Shown here in pieces: positions 51,957 to 59,703 of a stretch of 64,000 nucleotides of DNA. The translations under genes and the position numbers were made by a program. Under the pieces are notes generated by a model. It was not told the DNA's origin and made no database searches. It saw only the letters and a list, made by a program, of their open reading frames with translations. Position 1 is the first letter of the stretch; each line of letters begins with the position of its first letter. Source of the stretch: Rhodocytophaga rosea (GTDB taxonomy: Bacteria > Bacteroidota > Bacteroidia > Cytophagales > 172606-1). The DNA is taken from the NCBI RefSeq assembly GCF_010119975.1, contig NZ_CP048222.1, positions 4,730,501 to 4,794,500 of the forward strand, read 5' to 3'.

Positions 51957-53087
51957 TTACAACCGTCGCATTACTTGTTCTACCATGCTGTTTTTCCAAG
52001 CATAAAACGTGCCTTCCAGAATCTTCTCCCGGGCTTGTTTGACAAGCCATAGATAAAACGTAAGATTATGTACACTAGCTATTTGTGCTGCTAAGTATTC
52101 TTTACTTACTACTAGATGCCGCAGATAGGCTTTTGTATACGTTGTACTTACATAACCACCTAAAGTTTCATCGATTGGACTGAAATCATTTTTCCACTTC
52201 TCATTTTTGATATTGATAATACCCTGTGTAGTGAATAGCATTCCATTGCGGGCATTACGGGTAGGCATTACACAATCAAACATATCTATTCCTAACGCTA
52301 TGGTTTCCAGAATATTGGCAGGCGTACCTACGCCCATTAAATACCTGGGCTTATCTTCAGGCAGAATACCACACACCATTTCTGTCATTTCATACATCAT
52401 TTCCGCAGGTTCTCCTACAGATAAGCCTCCAATAGCATTTCCTTCCCGTTCGAAAGAAGCAATTTTCTCTGCCGATTGTTTGCGCAACTCCGGAAATACA
52501 CTGCCTTGTACAATAGGAAATAAGGTTTGTGTATAACCGTATAAGCCTTCGGTGGTATCAAACCGTTCGCAGCAACGTTTCAGCCAGCGGTGCGTCATAT
52601 CCATAGAAGCCCGGGCATAACTAAATTCGCAAGGATAAGGCGTACATTCATCAAAAGCCATAATAATATCCGCACCGATCGTACGCTGAATATCCATTAC
52701 ATTTTCTGGTGTGAATACATGGGTAGAGCCATCAATGTGCGACTTAAAGGTAACACCAGCTTCCTTGATTTTCCGGGTGCCTGATAATGAATATACCTGG
52801 TAGCCACCGCTATCGGTGAGAATGGGATGACCCCAGCTATTAAACTGATGTAATCCACCTGCTTTATGTAATACATCCAGTCCCGGACGCAAAAAAAGAT
52901 GATAGGTGTTTCCCAGAATGATCTGTGCCTGCACGTCATCCGAAAGTTCCCGCTGATGTACAGCTTTTACGGAACCGGCTGTACCCACAGGCATAAATAT
53001 AGGTGTTTGAATCAGGCCATGATCGGTAGTGATCTCTCCGGCTCTGGCTTTTGATTGAGAATCAGTAGCCTGGATGCTAAATTTCAT
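51957..53087 (-). CDS. tgt: queuine tRNA-ribosyltransferase
   Basis: Exchanges guanine 34 for the queuosine precursor preQ1 in tRNAs with GUN anticodons. The 376-residue protein shows TDSGGYQVYSL with the general-base Asp, QGSVFPELR and GGLSVGEP for substrate binding, and DMFDCVMPTRNARNG with the nucleophile Asp. The three zinc cysteines found in proteobacterial Tgt are replaced (ETLGGYVSTTYTKAYL in their place), which I associate with Bacteroidota enzymes. A 7-bp hairpin (TAACCTG, GAAAT, CAGGTTA) lies in the leader around 53101-53119. Confidence 0.95.
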   Translation of the reverse strand: MKFSIQATDSQSKARAGEITTDHGLIQTPIFMPVGTAGSVKAVHQRELSDDVQAQIILGNTYHLFLRPGLDVLHKAGGLHQFNSWGHPILTDSGGYQVYSLSGTRKIKEAGVTFKSHIDGSTHVFTPENVMDIQRTIGADIIMAFDECTPYPCEFSYARASMDMTHRWLKRCCERFDTTEGLYGYTQTLFPIVQGSVFPELRKQSAEKIASFEREGNAIGGLSVGEPAEMMYEMTEMVCGILPEDKPRYLMGVGTPANILETIALGIDMFDCVMPTRNARNGMLFTTQGIINIKNEKWKNDFSPIDETLGGYVSTTYTKAYLRHLVVSKEYLAAQIASVHNLTFYLWLVKQAREKILEGTFYAWKNSMVEQVMRRL

Positions 53088-53307
53088 AGAACAGTATATT
53101 TAACCTGGAAATCAGGTTAAATGAAAGATTTTGATGCGATAAAAGATGCAAATCCGCTTAACAATCAGAAAGATTACATCTGTACGAAGGCGCAAAATTA
53201 TACCTTATTATTCATATTCTAATTCTTAATTTTGAAATAATATTTACATACCTTCCCGGCAGTATGTACTTTTTAATCGGAGTGTTTAGCAATAAAATAA
53301 TACGGCT

Positions 53308-54417
53308 TTGGTGTACATCATACTCTCTTTTTTTATAGTCTGTGTAGGAATTCAGCTACTATACTGGTTGTGTATTTTTTCAAAATTTGCTTTCTATAAA
53401 GAAACGCCACCACCGGCTTCTTCAGCTGTACAAGGCGTATCGGTGATTGTATGTGCCTGGAACGAACTGCAAAACCTGCAGAAACTAATTCCTATTTTAC
53501 TCAGCCAGAAACATCCGGAGTTTGAGCTTGTGATTGTAGACGACCGCTCCAATGATGATTGTTATGATTACCTGCTGTTTGAGTCATTCAAATATTCAAA
53601 TATGAAGCTGGTCCGTATCAATCAAACGCCCGATCATATTACGCCAAAAAAATATGCGCTATCACTGGGAATTAAAGCCGCAACCTATGAAATTATCCTG
53701 CTGACCGATGCGGATTGTATACCGCAAAGCGAAGACTGGATCAGCCAGATGCAGCAAAAGTTTACTAGTGACAAGCAAATCATTCTGGGATATTCGCCGT
53801 ATACATATCATGATGGCTTTTTGAATTTTATGATCAGATATGAAACCTTTTACACCGCTGCGCAGTATTTTTCTTTTACATTAGCAGGCATGCCATACAT
53901 GGGTGTTGGCAGAAACCTGGCATATACAAAAACATTATTTAACAGTAATAAAGGTTTTCATTCCCACCTGAATGTATTAGGCGGAGACGATGACTTGTTC
54001 ATTAACGAAGTGGCAACCAGTAAGAATGTGGCGATCTGTATTGATAAGCAGGCGCACGTAGTTTCTAAACCAAAATTTACATTTAAAGCCTGGTACAGGC
54101 AGAAAAGAAGACATTTATCTGTGGGCAAACATTATAGATTCAGAAATAAACTGATGCTGGGACTCATGTCTGTTTCACAGGTTTTATTCTGGTTTTCTTT
54201 TATTACACTCCTTTTCTTTCAAAATATGGTATTATTTGCGCTGGCAGGGCTCATTCTCAGAACTTGTGCGCAGATTTGGGTGTTACAGCCTATAGCAAAA
54301 AAGCTTGATACTTCCATTAAGTGGTTTTTTATACCTATTTTTGATATTCTATATACTGTATATTACATCGTAATTGGGTCCTCGGTTTCTATTTCAAAAC
54401 AAGTAAGATGGAATTAG
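53308..54417 (+). CDS. family 2 glycosyltransferase, membrane-bound
   Basis: A 369-residue GT-A enzyme. An N-terminal membrane helix is followed by the nucleotide-sugar domain (VIVCAWNE, LVIVDDRSND, LLTDADCIPQ with the DxD-like pair), an acceptor part with GGDDDLFINEV, a YRQKRRH motif, and two or three C-terminal membrane helices. It adds sugars to an envelope glycan or lipid. The start is TTG or the GTG at 53311. It overlaps the sigma-factor gene by 10 nt, so the two are co-expressed. Confidence 0.85.
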   Translation: MVYIILSFFIVCVGIQLLYWLCIFSKFAFYKETPPPASSAVQGVSVIVCAWNELQNLQKLIPILLSQKHPEFELVIVDDRSNDDCYDYLLFESFKYSNMKLVRINQTPDHITPKKYALSLGIKAATYEIILLTDADCIPQSEDWISQMQQKFTSDKQIILGYSPYTYHDGFLNFMIRYETFYTAAQYFSFTLAGMPYMGVGRNLAYTKTLFNSNKGFHSHLNVLGGDDDLFINEVATSKNVAICIDKQAHVVSKPKFTFKAWYRQKRRHLSVGKHYRFRNKLMLGLMSVSQVLFWFSFITLLFFQNMVLFALAGLILRTCAQIWVLQPIAKKLDTSIKWFFIPIFDILYTVYYIVIGSSVSISKQVRWN

Positions 54418-55016
54418 ATAAGCAATTTTCAGACAAAGCACTTCAGGATTTTAAACTGATTGATCTGGCTAAAGAACAAGGCGATCAGAAGGCTTATGCT
54501 GAATTAATGAAGCGTTACAAAAAACCTTTATATCATACCATACTCAAAATGGTCAGAAATGTGGATGATGCCGAAGATCTGACCATCGAAGCGTTTGCCA
54601 AAGCATTCAAAAGTCTGCATAAATTCAAAAAAGATTATACCTTCAGTACCTGGCTTTTCCGCATTGCTACTAATAATTGTATAGATTTTATCCGGAAGAA
54701 AAAACTGGAAACTACCAGCATCAGTTCTTCTTTCCGTGACGATAATGGCGATGATGTAGGCATGGATATTAAAGACATAAATCTTAATCCACAGGAAGAA
54801 GCCATTAAAAGCCAGAAAGTGGAAATTATGCAGGTGATCATCACCAAACTCCCCCCCAAATACCAGACGCTGGTAAACCTGCGCTATTTCCGGGAACTAT
54901 CCTATGAAGAAATTGCCGAAGAACTGAATGCGCCCTTGGGCACTGTAAAAGCTCAGCTCCATCGTGCCCGTGAGTTGCTGTATGACCTGGTGAAAGACAA
55001 AAAAGATTTTATATAA
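54408..55016 (+). CDS. ECF-type RNA polymerase sigma factor
   Basis: A 202-residue sigma-70 family protein with region 2 (DAEDLTIEAFAKAFKSLHKF, TFSTWLFRIATNNCIDFIRK) and region 4 (LPPKYQTLVNLRYFRELSYEEIAEELN, then GTVKAQLHRAREL). No anti-sigma gene follows. The regulon is unknown; overlap with a glycosyltransferase hints at envelope control. Confidence 0.88.
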   Translation: MELDKQFSDKALQDFKLIDLAKEQGDQKAYAELMKRYKKPLYHTILKMVRNVDDAEDLTIEAFAKAFKSLHKFKKDYTFSTWLFRIATNNCIDFIRKKKLETTSISSSFRDDNGDDVGMDIKDINLNPQEEAIKSQKVEIMQVIITKLPPKYQTLVNLRYFRELSYEEIAEELNAPLGTVKAQLHRARELLYDLVKDKKDFI

Positions 55017-55106
55017 CAAAAAGTAAAAGGGGCGTTTATTCGCCTCTTCTGCTTTTAGCTTTTCAAATTTTATTCATTCACGCTATAACAAACCCGGCTC
55101 TGCCAC

Positions 55107-55730
55107 TTGGAACTCATCCGAAAATATTTTCCGCAACTTACAGCCCGCCAGTATGAGCAGTTTGCTCAACTCGAACCCTTATACCAGGAATGGAATAGTA
55201 AAATCAATCTCATTTCCAGGAAAGACATTGACCAGTTGTATGAAAAACATGTGTTGCATTCGCTGGGAATAGCCAAAGTAGTACAGTTCAAACCCGAAAC
55301 AACACTATTGGACGTAGGCACAGGAGGCGGTTTTCCTGGTATTCCGCTAGCGATTTTATTTCCAGAATGTCATTTTCATCTGGTAGACTCCATTGGTAAG
55401 AAAATCAGAGTAGTGCAGGAAGTAGCGCAAGCCTTACAGCTCACCAATGTAAAAGCAGAACAGGTACGTGCCGAAACTATTCAGGACGATACCTATGATT
55501 TTGTAATAAGCCGGGCAGTAACGGAATTAAAGGAATTTTATGGATGGGTCCGTAATAAAATCAATAAGCCGTATCAGAACAGCCTGAGAAATGGCATACT
55601 CTACCTCAAGGGTGGTGATCTGACGGAAGAATTAAAAGAAGTAAAATTCAAATACAAAATTTACAATATCTCCGATTATTTTGAAGAGCCTTTCTTCGAA
55701 ACTAAAAAAATTGTGTATGTGCCTTTTTGA
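55107..55730 (+). CDS. rsmG: 16S rRNA (guanine-N7) methyltransferase RsmG
   Basis: Methylates N7 of G527 in 16S rRNA. The 207-residue protein has the GidB signatures: YQEWNSKINLISRKD, HVLHSLG, and the SAM loop DVGTGGGFPGIPLAI, with SRAVTELKEF downstream. Translation appears to begin at a TTG (55107), where the sequence MELIRKYFP matches the usual N-terminus; no ATG is near. Confidence 0.93.
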   Translation: MELIRKYFPQLTARQYEQFAQLEPLYQEWNSKINLISRKDIDQLYEKHVLHSLGIAKVVQFKPETTLLDVGTGGGFPGIPLAILFPECHFHLVDSIGKKIRVVQEVAQALQLTNVKAEQVRAETIQDDTYDFVISRAVTELKEFYGWVRNKINKPYQNSLRNGILYLKGGDLTEELKEVKFKYKIYNISDYFEEPFFETKKIVYVPF

Positions 55731-56108
55731 AGAATCCCAAGCCAGGAAATAACTGGCGCAGGAGAGAGCTTACTGTTGAAAAAACTAACCTTTTGAGCCT
55801 TTAACTTACACAGCTTTTATCATAATAGGCATACACATAAAGAGTATAGAATAGCTGTAATTATGTCCGGATGTAGTATTGCAAAACATTCTCCGGTACT
55901 ATTTAGTATAGCTCTGTTGCCAACGTAGAGAAAATTTTGGTTTACCTTACCCGTATGAGTATTCACCAAAATAGGAATCACTTCTTGAAGGTAAATAACA
56001 TAATTTTGATTATACGATAATAGATTATGTCGGAGCCGTCTGATCTGTCTTAAGATGGATCTCTTAAACATAATTAATACGCATTATAACATTATAACCA
56101 ATCAGGAA

Positions 56109-56525
56109 ATGGAAAATAACGTTGACTTAGTCATGCTGGTGGATGACAATGATACAGACAATTTTATTAGTAAGAGAATTATAGAAATTACCAAGTTTGC
56201 CAAAAGAATAGAAGTTAAAAATTCTGGTAAAAGTGCACTTGAATATCTGGAAAGAGAGCAATTTAATCCTACTAACCTTCCTGATATTATTTTCCTGGAC
56301 ATTAACATGCCTATTGTTGATGGATTCGTGTTTTTGTTCGAGTTTGAAATGTTTCCGGATGAAGTAAAAAATAAATGCAAAATTGTTATCCTTTCCAGTT
56401 CCGATAATAAGCGGGATATTGAGAAAATTGTGGATAACGATTATGTGGTAAAGTTTGTAACCAAACCTTTAACAGAACATGCGTTAAATGAAATAAAAGC
56501 CCTTCCTCAGATTGTATTAAAGTAA
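56109..56525 (+). CDS. CheY-like response regulator
   Basis: A single receiver domain of 138 residues from the ATG at 56109; the frame is open from 56055, but the extra 18 residues do not fit the fold. The acidic pocket is LVDDND, the phospho-acceptor Asp64 lies in FLDINMP, ILSSS holds the switch Ser/Thr and FVTKPL the Lys. It has no output domain, so it acts by protein contact, like the small regulators paired with hybrid kinases. Cognate kinase not adjacent. Confidence 0.88.
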   Translation: MENNVDLVMLVDDNDTDNFISKRIIEITKFAKRIEVKNSGKSALEYLEREQFNPTNLPDIIFLDINMPIVDGFVFLFEFEMFPDEVKNKCKIVILSSSDNKRDIEKIVDNDYVVKFVTKPLTEHALNEIKALPQIVLK

Positions 56526-56530
56526 ATAAA

Positions 56531-56594
56531 ATAGATTTTCAATAAAAAGGCCTGTAAGCAAATTTGCTTACAGGCCTTTTTATTGAAAATCTAT
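56531..56594. terminator. 64-bp perfect palindrome, bidirectional terminator
   Basis: A 32-bp arm (with AAAAAGGCCTGTAAGCAAA) is followed immediately by its exact complement. It closes the response-regulator gene from the left and the first M16 protease gene from the right, and includes the TAG stop of the latter. Confidence 0.9.
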
Positions 56595-59533
56595 TCAGAC
56601 TTTTTACTTTTTTTCTTCTTCTCACTGTTGCCTGGAGAAGCAGCACCAGCTGGGGTTTCGGCTGGCTTAGGTTCTGGTGCAGGTGAAGTTACCACATTTC
56701 CATTCTTATCAAGTTCTATTACTTCATATCCTAGTTTTTCCAGGCCTGGTTTTACCAGTTCTTTATCACCTACTACAGCAATCGACATTTTATCTACTGG
56801 CAAATGTTTTTGGGCTAGGGTGTTTATTTCTTCTTTGGTGATATTTTTCAGAATCTCATTCTGTTTGGTTACAAAATCTTTATCCAGGTCATATTTAATG
56901 ATATTAGATAAGAAGCCGGCTTTTTGCCCTAATGTCTCATATTTAAGGGCTTGTATCTGTCCGACAGAACTTTTGGTGAAAGCCAGTTCTGCATCTGTAA
57001 TGCCCTGCTTCTGATAATTGGTGAGTTCTTTCATAATTTCTATTACTGAACTATCCGTGGCATTGGCGCGAACACCTGCACTTACGGTATAGGGGCCTGG
57101 AATTTTTGAAGCCTCAAAACCCGACCAGGAACCATACGTATATCCTTTATCTTCACGCAAATTCAGGTTGATACGGCTATTGAAAGCGCCACCCAACGTA
57201 AAATTCATTAACCCCATTCTATAAAATTCGCCGGTAGCATCAAAGGTCATATTGGTTAAGTAACCTACCCTGATTTCGGATTGAGGTGCCTGTTTTTTGT
57301 CTACCAGATAGATTTTAGTTTTTTCCACAGGCATAGCTTTGGTTAAATCTGGCATTTTTACCTCTTTGGCCGCCCAGTTTTTTAGGAAGGAGAGTTTAGG
57401 CAGAAGTGCCTCTTTAGTAATATCGCCCACTACAACCAGTTCGGTTACCGAAGGGGAGTAATAGTTACTATAGAAATTCTGTACATCTTCCGGAGTAATC
57501 GCCTCTACCGTTTCTATAGTTCCATTGGTAGCTATGCCCAGGATGTTATTTTTGCCATAAATGGTTTTATTATACACATTTGAAGCAACAGCCGCCGGAA
57601 TATTATCTTCTCCTTTGATACCTTCGAGTTGTTGTTTCTTCACCCGGTCAAAATCTTCTTTGGCGAATTTGGGATGAAAAAGTTTTTCTTCCAGCAAAGC
57701 CAGCGTAGCATCCAGATTTTTAGCCAGAGACTGTACACCAACAGTAGTTCCGGTTTTAGTAGCATATACATATATGGTGCTTCCCAGTTTATCGAGTTCA
57801 TTATCCATCTGCTCTGAGGTATATTTCTGTGTAGATTCATCAAGCAAGGAGGCAGTAAGCGAAGCAATACCGGCTTTTTTAGGATCATTCGCCGAAAGTA
57901 AATGTCCACCATTGATATTCAATTGCAGGAAAACCATTGGTAACTCGTTATTTCTGGAACCAATGATCTTCATACCATTATCAAATTTATCTGTCCAGAA
58001 TTCAGGCACATTTACCACCGGATTAGCTCCTGGTCCAGGGCGTTTGGTGCGGTCGAAAGTATCTTTTCCTTTCGCATAGGTTAACCCGGCCGTCTGGTCG
58101 GTTAGTGCTTTGTATTCTGGTTTTACAACTTTATAATTATCAGGTCTGGCCGCTGCTATCACATTTCCCGACTGGTCTTTGGTGAGTACACTTAGAATAA
58201 CGGCTTTTTTGCCTTTGATATATTGATTATACACCCGTAATACATCTGCTTTGGTAACTGAGCGGTAAGCTTTTAGTTCCTGTGCCAGATAATTAGGATT
58301 GTTCCGGAAAGTCTGGTAAAAAGCCAGGGCAGAAACTTTTCCCCGTACACTTTCCAGTTCTTTGAGTTTGTTGGATTCGTATTTGGCTTTGAATTTTTGA
58401 ATGTTTTCATCAGTTACACCTGATTTTTCAAACTCTAGCAAAGCCTCCCGCATTTCTGTTTCAAACTCAGCTAATGATTTTCCTGGAAAGGGCAATACGA
58501 ACATAATGATCTCCCCAGCTAACTCATTATTGTTACTGAAAATACTGGATTGAATCGCTTTTTGTGTTTTTACAAATTTCTGGTAGAAGAATGAACTTTT
58601 ACCTACCCCAATAATATCCGCCAGACATTCCAGGGCTGCTTCGTCGGGATGGCCGGAGGGAACGGTCGGGAAATCTACTACCAGGGCAGGAAAGGGTGCA
58701 TTGTTATCCTGGTAGGATATGTACCGATCTTCAGTTAGGGCTACGGGCTCACGTTTGTCTTTCTCTACAGCAGGACCTTTGGGGATAGAACCAAAATATT
58801 TCTGAGCCATTCGCACCACTTCCTGCGGATTTACATCACCGCCTATACTTAAGGTTGCATTATTAGGCCCATACCAGCGCAGGAAAAACCGCTTGAGGTC
58901 ATTTACATCAGCCCGGTCGAGGTCTTCCAAATCTCCAATTACACTCCATGAATAAGGATGTCCCTGCGGATATAATGTTCTGCCCAGATTTTCCCAGATT
59001 CTTCCATAAGGTGCATTGTCTACATTCTGGCCCCGTTCATTTTTTACAGTTGAGCGTTGAATTTCAAATTTTTTCTGGGTAACCGCATCCAGAAAGAACC
59101 CCATCCGGTCGGCTTCCAGCCAGAGCATAAGTTCGAGCTGGTTGCTGGGGACAGTTTCAAAATAATTGGTACGGTCATTATTGGTAGTACCGTTTAGTGT
59201 ACCTCCTGATTCTGTTACAATTTTAAAGTGTTCTTCATCGGCCACATGGTCGGAACCCTGAAACATCATGTGTTCAAAAAAGTGGGCAAATCCGGATTTT
59301 CCGATGTCCTCTCTGGATGAGCCTACGTGATAGGTTACATCTACGTGTACCACCGGGTCAGAATGGTCTTCGTGAATTAGTACAGTAAGTCCGTTGGGCA
59401 ATACATATTTCTCATAAGGAATCACTAATTCATCTCCTTTTTTGGCTACTTTCTCTATCTGCTTTACCTGGCTATATCCCAGCGTTACAGCTATGAAGTA
59501 AAATACGCATATGAGTTGAAGACTCTTTTTCAT
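56591..59533 (-). CDS. secreted M16 metallopeptidase, copy 1
   Basis: A 980-residue pitrilysin-type zinc protease with signal peptide (ending VTLGYS). The inverted zinc motif HFFEH (His84, Glu87, His88) and the partner Glu in TVKNERGQN are present in the first half; the second half is an inactive M16 copy, with the family motif SRINLNLREDKGYTYG. Tail Lys/Ala/Pro-rich. Probably periplasmic peptide degradation. It follows its paralogue by 170 bp, each gene having its own terminator. Confidence 0.92.
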   Translation of the reverse strand: MKKSLQLICVFYFIAVTLGYSQVKQIEKVAKKGDELVIPYEKYVLPNGLTVLIHEDHSDPVVHVDVTYHVGSSREDIGKSGFAHFFEHMMFQGSDHVADEEHFKIVTESGGTLNGTTNNDRTNYFETVPSNQLELMLWLEADRMGFFLDAVTQKKFEIQRSTVKNERGQNVDNAPYGRIWENLGRTLYPQGHPYSWSVIGDLEDLDRADVNDLKRFFLRWYGPNNATLSIGGDVNPQEVVRMAQKYFGSIPKGPAVEKDKREPVALTEDRYISYQDNNAPFPALVVDFPTVPSGHPDEAALECLADIIGVGKSSFFYQKFVKTQKAIQSSIFSNNNELAGEIIMFVLPFPGKSLAEFETEMREALLEFEKSGVTDENIQKFKAKYESNKLKELESVRGKVSALAFYQTFRNNPNYLAQELKAYRSVTKADVLRVYNQYIKGKKAVILSVLTKDQSGNVIAAARPDNYKVVKPEYKALTDQTAGLTYAKGKDTFDRTKRPGPGANPVVNVPEFWTDKFDNGMKIIGSRNNELPMVFLQLNINGGHLLSANDPKKAGIASLTASLLDESTQKYTSEQMDNELDKLGSTIYVYATKTGTTVGVQSLAKNLDATLALLEEKLFHPKFAKEDFDRVKKQQLEGIKGEDNIPAAVASNVYNKTIYGKNNILGIATNGTIETVEAITPEDVQNFYSNYYSPSVTELVVVGDITKEALLPKLSFLKNWAAKEVKMPDLTKAMPVEKTKIYLVDKKQAPQSEIRVGYLTNMTFDATGEFYRMGLMNFTLGGAFNSRINLNLREDKGYTYGSWSGFEASKIPGPYTVSAGVRANATDSSVIEIMKELTNYQKQGITDAELAFTKSSVGQIQALKYETLGQKAGFLSNIIKYDLDKDFVTKQNEILKNITKEEINTLAQKHLPVDKMSIAVVGDKELVKPGLEKLGYEVIELDKNGNVVTSPAPEPKPAETPAGAASPGNSEKKKKSKKSE

Positions 59534-59651
59534 GGATAGATCTGTTTAGGTGATACATGGAATGCCAGGGAATATATAAAATATTATCATGCAATGCTTT
59601 CTGAATTTGATAGCCGGAGAATAGAGTGTGTCTGTGGTGGGTTAAGAAAAC

Positions 59652-59679
59652 AAAAAGCTACCAACTGCGGTAGCTTTTT
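59652..59679 (-). terminator. rho-independent terminator after M16 copy 2
   Basis: AAAAAGCTACC pairs with GGTAGCTTTTT around a 6-nt loop. The minus-strand side carries a T-rich tail. It separates the two M16 genes. Confidence 0.8.
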
Positions 59680-59703
59680 AATAAAATACTGTTAGCGAAT
59701 GAA

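Noticed and set aside
53101-53119. preQ1 riboswitch in front of tgt
   Set aside because: Only a 7-bp hairpin is visible; no conserved preQ1 aptamer elements or pseudoknot can be recognised.
55820-56071. Leftward 83-residue frame upstream of the response regulator
   Set aside because: No family pattern, runs into the regulator leader, and neither promoter nor terminator supports it.
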